A DNA stretch of 34,866 bases from NCBI GenBank assembly GCA_017440665.1, contig JAFSGU010000018.1:1-34866 (forward strand). The letters run 5' to 3'. The position numbers were made by a program, and so were the translations under genes. Under the pieces are notes generated by a model. The model had not been told where the DNA came from and did not search any database. It saw nothing but the letters and a program-made list of their open reading frames with translations. How positions within the stretch are numbered: the first letter of the stretch is position 1; each line of letters opens with the position of its first letter. The stretch comes from Clostridia bacterium. Its GTDB lineage: Bacteria > Bacillota > Clostridia > Oscillospirales > CAG-272. Below are positions 1-8,012 of the stretch, in pieces.

Positions 1-198
1 AGGTGCAAAGGTACTCTCGGAGGTACCGTTCATAATGCCAAGCTCGTTTGCCTTAAGCACTGCTTCGGCATACCATTCGTCACCGTTAACGTCGGTGAAC
101 TTTGCAGCCGCGCTTGAAACCACCGCGCACACTGCAACGGTCGCGACGATCAGCATGGCCACAAGAGTTAGCTTGAAAAGTCTGTTTGTTTTTTTCAT
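1..198 (-). CDS. SLH-domain surface protein, N-terminal 66 residues only (runs off window)
   Basis: This reading frame starts at an ATG at 198 and continues past the left edge of the window, so only 66 residues are seen. They show a Sec signal peptide (residues 1 to about 30: KK, hydrophobic core, SSAAA) followed directly by the start of an S-layer-homology domain (FTDVNGDEWY, then an AVLKANELGIMNGT-type helix-turn). A GGAGAAG ribosome site lies just upstream of the ATG. The gene follows the two SLH-CotH genes with a 43-bp gap and is probably the third gene of the same operon. SLH domains bind pyruvylated secondary cell-wall polymer, so the product should sit on the cell surface. What follows the SLH part cannot be known from this window. 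Confidence 0.8.
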   Translation of the reverse strand, partial: MKKTNRLFKLTLVAMLIVATVAVCAVVSSAAAKFTDVNGDEWYAEAVLKANELGIMNGTSESTFAP

Positions 199-241
199 TT
201 ACTTCTCCATTATCTGACTCTGTCAGTTATTTAACGTAGCA

Positions 242-2524
242 TTATTCCGTCCAGCTTGGATCGTCCTTTATGAATACGAAAACCTGCGTTGCCGGATACG
301 ATTCCTCACCGGTTACTTTATCCTTGATGGTAAAGGTAAATTCCCAAATGATACCCTGACTGATACCGAGGCCCTTGAAATCACTCTTCATTGTCGCAAA
401 CGACAAGGGATCAAAAGTGAAGGTATATCTTCCCGCCTCTGCACCAAGTCCCTTTTCAAGGAGGACCTTGGCAACGTTGTCGGGAGTGAGCGTTGCGGTA
501 AGACCCATACGGACGAATATTCTTCCGTCCTCAGTCTCGGAGCTGTCGAAGAGGATGTCCATGTAGATCTGAGACATCTTGTCACCCTCGAACCAATCGG
601 GGATAGTCCATACGTCGGCACGGATAACTTCGGCAATACCGAATTCCATCACGGGGCACTCGTAACCGTTTATAAACTTATCGGAATTATAAAAATCATT
701 CAGCCACTTACATCTGTCAACGAACCAGTCGGCAAGATAATCAACGTTTGCCTCACAGGACTTAAGCGTTAATACCGGAACGGGCTCCTGATTTATGACC
801 TCGTCGAAGATATCCCATTTTTCAAAATTACGGTCAAGCTTATCCATGTTGGAATATGCATAATTACAGCAGTTACCCACTACCCTCAGAATGTCCTCAC
901 GTTTTTCGTTAAAACGGTCGCGTACCAGCTCGCGGAACCACCTGTGGCTCAACAGAGATGCAAACCACTGATTGGTAGTGTTGAGATACGAGCCGTCGGA
1001 GGTAGTCTTGTGTCCAACGTAAAGCCCCTGCTTTTCGTGGCAGTTGAAAGAATTACCGCTTGAAAGGTCGAAATCCCACGGAGGTCCGAAATAGAGCTTT
1101 CCGTGAGGCTCGTAGAAGTACATAAAGAAGCTGGACCAACCTGCGTCAAGGTTGCGCATGGTCTCCTGAAGTATGTACATATCAAGGATAGAATCAAGAT
1201 CGACCACCGATTCGATCTTCTCCCGGTCTCCTTCGATAAGAGTGTTCATTATTACCTCAAGGTGAAGCTTCATTGCGATGACCTGATCCGTATTTTTAAT
1301 ATCGCTCTTTACCGTGTACTTCTGCCCGTAGACGGTGAACATATCTTTATTATACTCGCCTTCTGCGTATCCGTCAAGTTCTATGAGGAAACCGATGTCG
1401 TCCTTCTCGCCTTCTTCTATGTCAACTCGCTGTTTACCGACCTCAACCTGTTCTGAAAGCATGTAGATACCGCGGTATTCGCCGTTCAAATACACCTCAA
1501 CAAGCTCGGTGTACGGCGCCCATTCGATACCCTCCAGCTCACGCCCCAGCGACTGGGCAACGTGATTTCTGATAAGGCTCTTGTCGCAATGGTTTGCAAG
1601 AAGGGTCCAGTCCTTGTTCTTTGTGTCACCCGCCTCCGAGTGCATAAGACAAATATTGTCGTCAAACTTCAGGCGGTATGATTTCTTCTCCATCTTCCAC
1701 GTTGCGTTGCCGCGACCGCGGATGCGCATGGAGCCCACCTCAATATCACGTCCGTCGCCGTCCTTAAGGGTAAACTCCGCGCGGATGTATTCTTCTTTCG
1801 ATTCGACGTCGCGTCCCGTTTCCGTTACGATAGTGATAACGGGGATATTTGTACCGAATATGGTGGAAAGATCCTTCCCTTCGCCGTCTGCCGCGCTCAC
1901 CGCATCAAGATAACGGGATATAAGCGCCGCCATGGAGTGGCGTCCCGACGTACCGGCGGGGTTAAACCTGCCCGTGCCGTCACCCGTTATGAGTCCGCTT
2001 TTACGGAGAACCTCAAGAGGCTCTGCGTAATACGCGTTTGCGTCCGTATCGGAGAAGCTTCTTTCCGCAGTTATATCCACGGGGAGCTTTACGTTCATGT
2101 AGTCCATGAAACGCGCCATGAAAGTAACCATTTCGGCGCGTGACACGGGGGATGCGGGAGCAAGCTTCCCGTCGCCCTGTCCCTTTACGAGTCCCGTTGC
2201 AATTCCCCAACCCATATAGGGGCCGTACCATGCGGAAGCGTCCGCGTCGGGGAAGGCGGAAACTGCGTCCTCGTAGCCCGAAAGGCCCTCTCCCGAGAGA
2301 CGCGCCATAACGGTGACAAATTCCGCTCTCGTGACCGTACCGTCGGGATCGAATACTCCCTCAGCCTTGCCTCCCATGATGCCCGCGTCATATACGTGTG
2401 AGACGTATCCCTCATACCACGCGCCCTCGGGCACGTCCGTAAAAGGATGAGCCGCTACTGTCGTACAGAGAGATATCACAAGAAAAAGCATTATCACAGC
2501 AGAGGTTAATATTTTTCTGCGCAT
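242..2524 (-). CDS. Secreted SLH-anchored CotH-kinase-like protein (copy 2)
   Basis: The product (760 aa) has a signal peptide (1-26) and three SLH domains (about 26-77, 90-143 and 155-207; FTDVPEGAWYEGY, FPDADASAWY and FSDTDANAYY starts). These are followed by a CotH-type kinase domain from about 225 to 580. CotH hallmarks visible are RIRGRGNATW...KKSYRLKF near 268-286, KSLIRN, VYLNGEYRGIYMLSEQV, and the catalytic-type PPWDFD near 481-486. A C-terminal domain of about 120 residues (ADVWTIPDW onward) is not recognised. CotH proteins are atypical secreted protein kinases, so this is probably a surface-bound enzyme acting on extracellular or wall proteins; substrate unknown. I start at the ATG at 2524 because AAAGGA lies 9 bases upstream; an in-frame TTG at 2545 and an ATG at 2542 are less likely. 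It begins just after the stop of its upstream paralog, so translation may be coupled. Confidence 0.88.
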   Translation of the reverse strand: MRRKILTSAVIMLFLVISLCTTVAAHPFTDVPEGAWYEGYVSHVYDAGIMGGKAEGVFDPDGTVTRAEFVTVMARLSGEGLSGYEDAVSAFPDADASAWYGPYMGWGIATGLVKGQGDGKLAPASPVSRAEMVTFMARFMDYMNVKLPVDITAERSFSDTDANAYYAEPLEVLRKSGLITGDGTGRFNPAGTSGRHSMAALISRYLDAVSAADGEGKDLSTIFGTNIPVITIVTETGRDVESKEEYIRAEFTLKDGDGRDIEVGSMRIRGRGNATWKMEKKSYRLKFDDNICLMHSEAGDTKNKDWTLLANHCDKSLIRNHVAQSLGRELEGIEWAPYTELVEVYLNGEYRGIYMLSEQVEVGKQRVDIEEGEKDDIGFLIELDGYAEGEYNKDMFTVYGQKYTVKSDIKNTDQVIAMKLHLEVIMNTLIEGDREKIESVVDLDSILDMYILQETMRNLDAGWSSFFMYFYEPHGKLYFGPPWDFDLSSGNSFNCHEKQGLYVGHKTTSDGSYLNTTNQWFASLLSHRWFRELVRDRFNEKREDILRVVGNCCNYAYSNMDKLDRNFEKWDIFDEVINQEPVPVLTLKSCEANVDYLADWFVDRCKWLNDFYNSDKFINGYECPVMEFGIAEVIRADVWTIPDWFEGDKMSQIYMDILFDSSETEDGRIFVRMGLTATLTPDNVAKVLLEKGLGAEAGRYTFTFDPLSFATMKSDFKGLGISQGIIWEFTFTIKDKVTGEESYPATQVFVFIKDDPSWTE

Positions 2525-2546
2525 TGAATTTATTCCTTTCATCAAT

Positions 2547-4787
2547 TTAATACGGCCAAAGCACTGTGAGATCTTCTTTGGTCACGTGGAAAACATATTC
2601 AGCGGGATCAGATACTTCACCTGTCTTTGTGTCACGCACGGTAAAGTTTACGGGAGTATGGGCGGCATCTCCAAATCCCACGCCCTGATATTCGGAAAGC
2701 AGTCTGCCGTAGTCGTCTGCGTCCATATCCAGAACGAAGCGGCCTGCTTCAAGTCCCATATTATCTTCAAATATACGTCTTGCGATGTTTTCGGGAGACA
2801 TAGTAGAGGCTCTGCCAAGCTTAAGCTGAACGATTCCGTGCAGAGTCATCGTGTCAACAACGATCTGTGCCTCGGTGTAACCGCCGTACCACGCGGGTAT
2901 GGTCCATACGTCAGCATAAACTATATCTACTCTACCGTAAGTTTTTTCATTTTCGGGAGTAAGGTCATAGTTTTTAATGAAATCGCCGGAGTTATAGTAG
3001 GTGTCCAGCCACTCTGCTCTTTCATATATCCAATTCTTAAGGAAATCCACCTGTGCCTTACAGCTTCCAAGTCTAAGCACGTTATCCGGCTCCTGATTGA
3101 TCTTCTTTGAAAGCACCTTCCATTTTGTAAAGTTACGGTCAAGAGCTACCATGTTTTCGTATGCAAAGTCACAGCAACCGTCTACCGTATCAAGCAGCTT
3201 ATCCTTCATTTCATTATAGCGCTCGCGCACTTCTTCTCTGAACCATTGGTGCTGCATAAGTGCTGCAAACCAAGTGTTTACCGTTTTGAGGTAGTCGCCG
3301 TTTTCATCCATGCAGTGCGCTACATGAAGACCTATGGGAGACGGACTTGCAGTGGTATTACCCGTTGAAAGATCGAAATCCCAAGGTGCTGTAAACGTCA
3401 TCTTACCGTGAGGTGAATCAAAATACATATAGAAGCTGGAGTATCCCGTGTCTACGTTGCGCATAAACTCGTGAAGCAGATACATATCAACTGCCGACGC
3501 AATATCAACACCTTTTTCGACTTCCGTGCGGTCACCCTTCTTTATAACGTTCATAAGGGTCTCCATATGAAGCTTCAGCGCAATTGTCTGCTCCTTGTTT
3601 TTGATGTCGCTCTTGACAGAGTATTTCTGACCGAGGATGGTGACGTAATCCACAAGGTACTCACCCTCGGCGTAGTTATCAAGTTCAAGAAGGAATCCGA
3701 TATCGTCCGCCTCGCCCTCGGGGATCTCAACTCTCTGCTCCCCGACCTCAACCTGCTCCGAAAGCATATACACGCCGCGGTATTCTCCGTTCAGGTATAC
3801 GTCCACAAGCTCGGTGTAGGCAGACCACGGTATGCCGTCAAGCACACGTCCGAGAGAAAGCGCCGCGTGATTTCTTATAAGGCTCTTGTCGCAATGGTTT
3901 GCAAGAAGGGTCCAGTCCTTGTTTTCGGTGTCACCCGCCCCCTGCTTCATAAGGCATATTTTGTCATCGAACTTCAAGCGATAAGACTTCTTCTCCATCA
4001 TCCAGGTTGAGTTTCCTCTGCCGCGTATACGCATGGAGCCGATTTCAATATCCCGTCCGTCTCCGTCCTTAAGGGTAAACTCCGCGCGAATGTAATCTTC
4101 CTTTGATTCAACGTCACGTCCTGTTTCTGTCACGATAGTAATAACTGGCAAGGTGTTCGACTCTTCGGTTTTCGTAAGCAAACGCGAAACGAGCGCCGCT
4201 ACCGAATGTCTGCCCGAAGTTCCCGCGGGATTGAATTTACCCGTGCCGTCACCGTTGAGAAGCCCGCATCTTCTGAGCGTATCAACAGGAGCCGTATAAT
4301 ACTCGCCGTTCTTCACGTCAGAGAAGCTTTTCTCAGCACTCGGATCATCGGGTAACGTTATGTTCAAATATTCCATCAGGCGTGCAGTAAAGGTTGCAAG
4401 CTCAGCACGGGACACAAGTGACGCGGGAGCCAATTTACCGTCTCCCTGTCCTTTCACAAGCCCTGCTTTAACACCCCAACCCATGTACGGCGCGTACCAC
4501 GCATCAGGATCTGCATCTGCGAAGGACGCCACGTGCTCGCGGTCAGCATCCGAGCTTTCACCCGCAATGCGCGCCATGACGGTAACAAACTCAGCTCTGG
4601 TCACAGTCCCGTCGGGATCGAATATTCCCTCCGACTTGCCTTCCATGATTCCTGCCTCGTTCACATGGGAGACGTAGCCTTCGAACCACGCACCTGCAGG
4701 AACATCGGTAAAACTGTGAGCACTGACCGACACGGTCACCAGTACCGCAATAATGAAAACTGATAATACTAACGTGAATTTTTTCAT
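2547..4787 (-). CDS. Secreted SLH-anchored CotH-kinase-like protein (copy 1)
   Basis: This is the first gene of the SLH-CotH operon (746 aa). It has a signal peptide (1-23, MKKFT...VSVSA), three SLH domains (about 24-75, 88-141 and 153-204), a CotH-type domain from about 214 to 560 with RIRGRGNSTW near 253-262 and PWDFD at 468-472, and the same unrecognised C-terminal domain (ADVWTIPAWY) as its neighbour. The ATG at 4787 is preceded by AGGAG with 8-base spacing; an upstream in-frame start at 4817 has no such support. Identity to the adjacent copy is high in the SLH and early CotH regions (a 47-bp exact match, 3877-3923 against 1572-1618) and lower at the C terminus. Known CotH proteins phosphorylate spore-coat proteins, and CotH modules also occur on secreted proteins of fibre-degrading clostridia. 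Surface anchoring through SLH suggests a vegetative-cell role, which is inference. Confidence 0.88.
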   Translation of the reverse strand: MKKFTLVLSVFIIAVLVTVSVSAHSFTDVPAGAWFEGYVSHVNEAGIMEGKSEGIFDPDGTVTRAEFVTVMARIAGESSDADREHVASFADADPDAWYAPYMGWGVKAGLVKGQGDGKLAPASLVSRAELATFTARLMEYLNITLPDDPSAEKSFSDVKNGEYYTAPVDTLRRCGLLNGDGTGKFNPAGTSGRHSVAALVSRLLTKTEESNTLPVITIVTETGRDVESKEDYIRAEFTLKDGDGRDIEIGSMRIRGRGNSTWMMEKKSYRLKFDDKICLMKQGAGDTENKDWTLLANHCDKSLIRNHAALSLGRVLDGIPWSAYTELVDVYLNGEYRGVYMLSEQVEVGEQRVEIPEGEADDIGFLLELDNYAEGEYLVDYVTILGQKYSVKSDIKNKEQTIALKLHMETLMNVIKKGDRTEVEKGVDIASAVDMYLLHEFMRNVDTGYSSFYMYFDSPHGKMTFTAPWDFDLSTGNTTASPSPIGLHVAHCMDENGDYLKTVNTWFAALMQHQWFREEVRERYNEMKDKLLDTVDGCCDFAYENMVALDRNFTKWKVLSKKINQEPDNVLRLGSCKAQVDFLKNWIYERAEWLDTYYNSGDFIKNYDLTPENEKTYGRVDIVYADVWTIPAWYGGYTEAQIVVDTMTLHGIVQLKLGRASTMSPENIARRIFEDNMGLEAGRFVLDMDADDYGRLLSEYQGVGFGDAAHTPVNFTVRDTKTGEVSDPAEYVFHVTKEDLTVLWPY

Positions 4788-4804
4788 ATGATTTTCTCCT
4801 GAAT

Positions 4805-4847
4805 GACTCAAATACACCTTTCATTTGAAGCGCATACTTTTTGAGTC
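4805..4847 (-). promoter_or_regulatory. Leader stem-loop of the SLH-CotH operon
   Basis: An exact inverted repeat, GACTCAAA (4805-4812) and TTTGAGTC (4840-4847), encloses a second short stem (CTTTCA/TGAAG around 4819-4830). It lies entirely in the predicted 5' leader, between the transcription start near 4854 and the AGGAG ribosome site, so nearly the whole leader can fold. It lacks a U-tract and is therefore not an obvious terminator. mRNA stabilisation or control of translation are possible roles. Confidence 0.5.
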
Positions 4848-4860
4848 TATTGTATACTTA

Positions 4861-4889
4861 ATGATAACATTTACCTTATAGTTTGTCAA
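4861..4889 (-). promoter_or_regulatory. Sigma-A promoter of the SLH-CotH operon
   Basis: Read on the minus strand this is TTGACA (4884-4889), a 17-bp spacer, then TATCAT (4861-4866), with an extended -10 TG one base upstream of the hexamer. It lies about 75 bp ahead of the ATG at 4787. Two GTATAC palindromes, at 4852-4857 and 4892-4897 exactly 40 bp apart, bracket it and could be operator half-sites. Confidence 0.8.
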
Positions 4890-4943
4890 TAGTATACGAA
4901 ATTATTTGCGTTTACGGCGTTAACGAGAACACATCTCAGCTAT

Positions 4944-4982
4944 AAAAAATACGGCCGAATGCATTAAAGCACTCAGCCGTAT
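4944..4982 (-). terminator. Rho-independent terminator after fakA
   Basis: On the minus strand the arms ATACGGC (4976-4982) and GCCGTAT (4949-4955) pair, with further inner pairing around a small loop, and the hairpin runs into a T-rich tail (TTTTTTATA). It sits 17 bp past the fakA stop codon. Confidence 0.8.
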
Positions 4983-4998
4983 GAAATATCGTTTTTTA

Positions 4999-6684
4999 TC
5001 AGCCTTCCGCTACGAAGATGAAGGGATATACGTCCTGCGCTCCCTCTGCGAGGTAAACCTCAACGTCAGGGTAAGCCTCGGTCACGTATGCTTCAACAGC
5101 CGCCGCGTCGTTTTCCGTCGCATCCTTACCGCAGAATACGGTAAGCATGAACTTGTCGTCTTCTCCAAGCATGTGGTCAACAAGTCCGCAAGCGGTGTCT
5201 ACCATCTTGGGCTTGGACACAAGCATCTGCTTGCCGACAAATCCGATGAATTCGCCGTTCTTGATCTTGACGCCGTTAAGCTCAGCGTCACGCACCGCAG
5301 GAGATACGCTGCCCGTAGTTACGTTTGCCATCGCCTCGATGAGAGATACTTCGATCACATCGGGATCGTCGCTTGACATATCAAGTGTGGAAAGTGCAAC
5401 GTAGCCCATACCCACGTCCTTGCTGGGGATAACGTGAATAGTGGAATCCTTATATATCTCGGACGCCTGTGTTGCTGCGAGGATGATGTTTCCGTTGTTG
5501 GGGAATACGAATATGTGGTCAGCGTTGGTCTCCTCAAACGCCTCGAGGAAATCAGAAGTGGAGGGATTCTTTGTCTGTCCGCCGTCAACCACGTAGTTTA
5601 CACCAAGGTCAAGGAAAAGTCTCTCGATTCCGCTGCCGCTGGCAACAGCAACGTAACCGAACTTGGTTCTTGCCTTCTTTGCAGGAGGCGCAGGCTTCTC
5701 TTCCTTCTTCTCGGGAACGCTCTCACTGTGCTGAACGGACATGTTCTCAATTTTTATCGTAAGGAATTCACCGAAGCCTCTGCAGAATTCCAGTACCTTT
5801 TCGGGGGTAAGAGTGTGAACGTGGATCTTTACCACAGTACCCGTCTTAAAGGATACGATGGAGTCACCGATGCCCATAAGGAATTCGGTAATAACAGCGG
5901 GATCGAACGCCTCGGGATCTACCTTAGAGTTCTGGAGCTGAAGGAGAAGCTCGGTACAGTAGCCGTAGGTCATAACGCTGTCGGGACCGAATGCGGTAAG
6001 GTCAATGTCGCTTCCCACAGCTCTGGGGGGAGCCACAGCCTCCACCTTTTCGCCCTTGATAGCCTTAAGGAATCCTTCAAATATATATACGAGACCTGCG
6101 CCGCCGCTGTCCACTACTCCCGCTTCCTTAAGAACGGGGAGAATGTCGGGTGTACGCTCAAGAGAAAGCTTCATCTCGCGGAGAAGATGCTCGAATACCA
6201 TTCCGACGGTCCATGTCTCATCCACCGCACATACGGTATTTTCAACACCCTCACGCGCAACGGTAAGAATAGTACCCTCGGCAGGCTTCATTACTGCCGC
6301 ATACGCCTGCTTTACACCAAGCGCAAGGCCTGAACATATGGTATTGACGTCAGCCTCCTCATATTTTTCGAAAGCTCTTGCCATTCCTGCGAAGAACTGA
6401 GACAGGATGACTCCGGAGTTACCTCTCGCACCGAGGAGCATACCTCTGGAAGCGATAGCGGCAACGTCATCCAGAACGTCAGTCTCGGATTTTCTGAGTG
6501 CGGACGTACCGCCTTCAGCGGTCATACTCATATTGTCACCCGTATCACCGTCGGGAACAGGGAATACGTTAAGTTCGTTTACTTCTTCTGCATTAGCTCT
6601 GAGATTTGCGGCACCCGCGTTTATCATTTCTGCGTAAAGTGCACCGTTCAGGGTCAGTATATCGAAATTGTTAACTCCACTCAT
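4999..6684 (-). CDS. fakA: Fatty acid kinase subunit A (DAK2-domain ATPase, YloV family)
   Basis: FakA phosphorylates fatty acids bound to FakB, feeding exogenous fatty acids into phospholipid synthesis in the cytoplasm. The protein (about 561 aa, usual family length) has an N-terminal DAK2 nucleotide-binding domain (NVFPVPDGDTGDNMS near residue 40; LGARGNSGVILSQFF; VDSGGAGLVYIFEGF). A middle domain follows (YGYCTELLLQL, KIHVHT), then a Pro/Glu/Lys-rich linker and a C-terminal domain (FVFPNNGNI). The family is clear, and the DegV-family fakB directly upstream supports pairing. The start is uncertain. The ATG at 6696 sits only one base from GGAGG, too close for normal use, so I prefer the ATG at 6684 (13 bases away), which gives MSGVNNFDIL. 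It ends at the terminator 4944-4982. Confidence 0.93.
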   Translation of the reverse strand: MSGVNNFDILTLNGALYAEMINAGAANLRANAEEVNELNVFPVPDGDTGDNMSMTAEGGTSALRKSETDVLDDVAAIASRGMLLGARGNSGVILSQFFAGMARAFEKYEEADVNTICSGLALGVKQAYAAVMKPAEGTILTVAREGVENTVCAVDETWTVGMVFEHLLREMKLSLERTPDILPVLKEAGVVDSGGAGLVYIFEGFLKAIKGEKVEAVAPPRAVGSDIDLTAFGPDSVMTYGYCTELLLQLQNSKVDPEAFDPAVITEFLMGIGDSIVSFKTGTVVKIHVHTLTPEKVLEFCRGFGEFLTIKIENMSVQHSESVPEKKEEKPAPPAKKARTKFGYVAVASGSGIERLFLDLGVNYVVDGGQTKNPSTSDFLEAFEETNADHIFVFPNNGNIILAATQASEIYKDSTIHVIPSKDVGMGYVALSTLDMSSDDPDVIEVSLIEAMANVTTGSVSPAVRDAELNGVKIKNGEFIGFVGKQMLVSKPKMVDTACGLVDHMLGEDDKFMLTVFCGKDATENDAAAVEAYVTEAYPDVEVYLAEGAQDVYPFIFVAEG

Positions 6685-6770
6685 TATATTATCCATTCCT
6701 CCGCGTCAGCGGAACGTATATTTTGTAATTTATCTTACCGACAGCAGGACCGTCGGGGCTTTGGCACACC

Positions 6771-7637
6771 TCATCTCTCTTTACCGATGAAGAACAGCGC
6801 AAGCGTGCCGGGACCTGAATGAGAACCGATAACGGGACCTGTGTAGGTGATTATCTCAACGTCAAGTCCGTAAGATTCCTTTATCATGATAGCGAGAAGA
6901 TTTGCGTCATCTTCGCAGTCACCATGACAGATATACACCGGTCCTGACGTAATGTCAAGTGCAAGCTCGCCCATCTTGTCGCAAAGCGATTTTACAGCCT
7001 TACGTCTTCCGCGAACGTTGAAACGGCTGATGAGCTTGCCGTCGTCGTTCATGTGAAGAACGGGCTTGATACCGATCGCAGTACCTACAAAAGCCGCAAC
7101 CGCACTTACTCTGCCGCCGCGCTTTAAGAAGTTAAGGTCGTCAACTGTGAACCAATGACAGATATTCGGTCTTGTCTGCTCCACGTATTCTGCCGCTTCT
7201 TCGAGAGTTGCTCCCTCTTCAAGCTTTTTAACGGTAAGATAAGTCAGCATACCGTAGCCGGTTGATGCGCAGAGAGAATCGGCAACGATCACCTTTCTGT
7301 CGGGATACGCCTCGGAAAGCTCTCTTGCCGCAAGGCGGGAGGAATTGAAGGTCGTGCTGAGACCTGAAGAGAATCCCAGATAGAACACGTCACGTCCTGC
7401 CGCAAGCTCAGGCTCAAACGCCATTTTAAATTCCTCTACGTTTACAGCGGAGGTCTTTGCATCTCTGCCGTCGCGGAGGCTCTGATAAAACTCCTTAACG
7501 TCGATCTGACTGTTTTTATATTCAGTCTGAGAATCAACAAAACGGAAAGTAAGGTCTATACACTTGACGCCCCATACTTCAAGATAGGAAACAGGTGTGT
7601 CACACGAAGAATCAACAAAAAAGGTATATTCGTTCAT
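6771..7637 (-). CDS. fakB: DegV-family fatty-acid-binding protein, probable FakB
   Basis: DegV/FakB proteins bind one fatty acid and present its carboxylate to the FakA kinase. The 288-residue product has the family signatures: FVDSSCDTP at the N terminus, KTSAVN near 60, the FSSGLSTTFNS fatty-acid carboxylate loop, LNFLKRGGRVS, and the C-terminal GPVIGSHSGPGTLALFF. The ATG at 7637 follows AAGGGAG with good spacing. The gene lies 86 bp upstream of fakA on the same strand behind its own consensus promoter (7721-7749), so fakB-fakA form one operon. Other DegV paralogs usually exist in such genomes with different chain-length preferences, and the specificity here cannot be read from the sequence. 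Confidence 0.9.
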   Translation of the reverse strand: MNEYTFFVDSSCDTPVSYLEVWGVKCIDLTFRFVDSQTEYKNSQIDVKEFYQSLRDGRDAKTSAVNVEEFKMAFEPELAAGRDVFYLGFSSGLSTTFNSSRLAARELSEAYPDRKVIVADSLCASTGYGMLTYLTVKKLEEGATLEEAAEYVEQTRPNICHWFTVDDLNFLKRGGRVSAVAAFVGTAIGIKPVLHMNDDGKLISRFNVRGRRKAVKSLCDKMGELALDITSGPVYICHGDCEDDANLLAIMIKESYGLDVEIITYTGPVIGSHSGPGTLALFFIGKER

Positions 7638-7720
7638 ATAGGTCTCCCTTCAGATTCATATTTGCGAAGAAAAAACATTAAAAATGGTATATGCATTCTT
7701 ATTTCATTTTATTCCATATT

Positions 7721-7749
7721 ATTATACACCAAAAACCGCCTGTAGTCAA
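7721..7749 (-). promoter_or_regulatory. Sigma-A promoter of fakB-fakA
   Basis: On the minus strand: TTGACT (7744-7749), a 17-bp spacer, TATAAT (7721-7726). It lies about 85 bp upstream of the fakB ATG. A GC-rich inverted repeat flanks the -35 box and may be an operator. Confidence 0.82.
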
Positions 7750-7845
7750 GTATTACTGCTCTATGAGGCGGTAAACAGTGTAAAACAGCGCGGTAGAATC
7801 CATATCTACTCCTCTACTCGCAGTAGAATGTTAATAATTTCGCCC

Positions 7846-7874
7846 TTGAAAACCGTACTTTTTTATGTTATAAT
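7846..7874 (+). promoter_or_regulatory. Extended -10 promoter of the XRE regulator gene
   Basis: TTGAAA (7846-7851), a 17-bp spacer, TATAAT (7869-7874), with an extended -10 TG at 7866-7867. The predicted leader is about 130 nt long before the ATG at 8013. Confidence 0.8.
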
Positions 7875-8012
7875 ACTTACAAAGAGAAAAAACGCGAAAC
7901 AAAGCCATTTTTTTCGTAAATGTCAAGGCATAAAAAAGACGATGTATAAACCGTCGTTTTTTACATAAAATTTCGTTCGTGTCGCTTTTTGTGACGCACA
8001 TGGAGAGCTTAA

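Larger units (their letters stand above)
7638..8012. other. Divergent intergenic region between fakB and the XRE regulator gene
   Basis: This 375-bp gap holds two divergent promoters (listed separately). An inverted repeat ACCGCC (7735-7740) / GGCGGT (7767-7772) straddles the fakB -35 box. A short palindrome TCTACT-CGC-AGTAGA (7813-7827) lies about 20 bp upstream of the regulator -35 box. In the regulator leader, a weak GACG/CGTC hairpin (about 7938-7954) is followed by a T-run and could be a poor attenuator. No small gene is evident. Confidence 0.6.

Noticed and set aside
5434..6333. Plus-strand open frame of 299 codons opposite fakA
   Set aside because: Antisense shadow of the conserved fakA gene; its translation shows no domain and it lacks a promoter or ribosome site.
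7938..7966. GACG...CGTC hairpin followed by T-run in the XRE regulator leader as an intrinsic terminator or attenuator
   Set aside because: Only four clean base pairs with an A/T-rich loop; too weak to call as a feature of its own.
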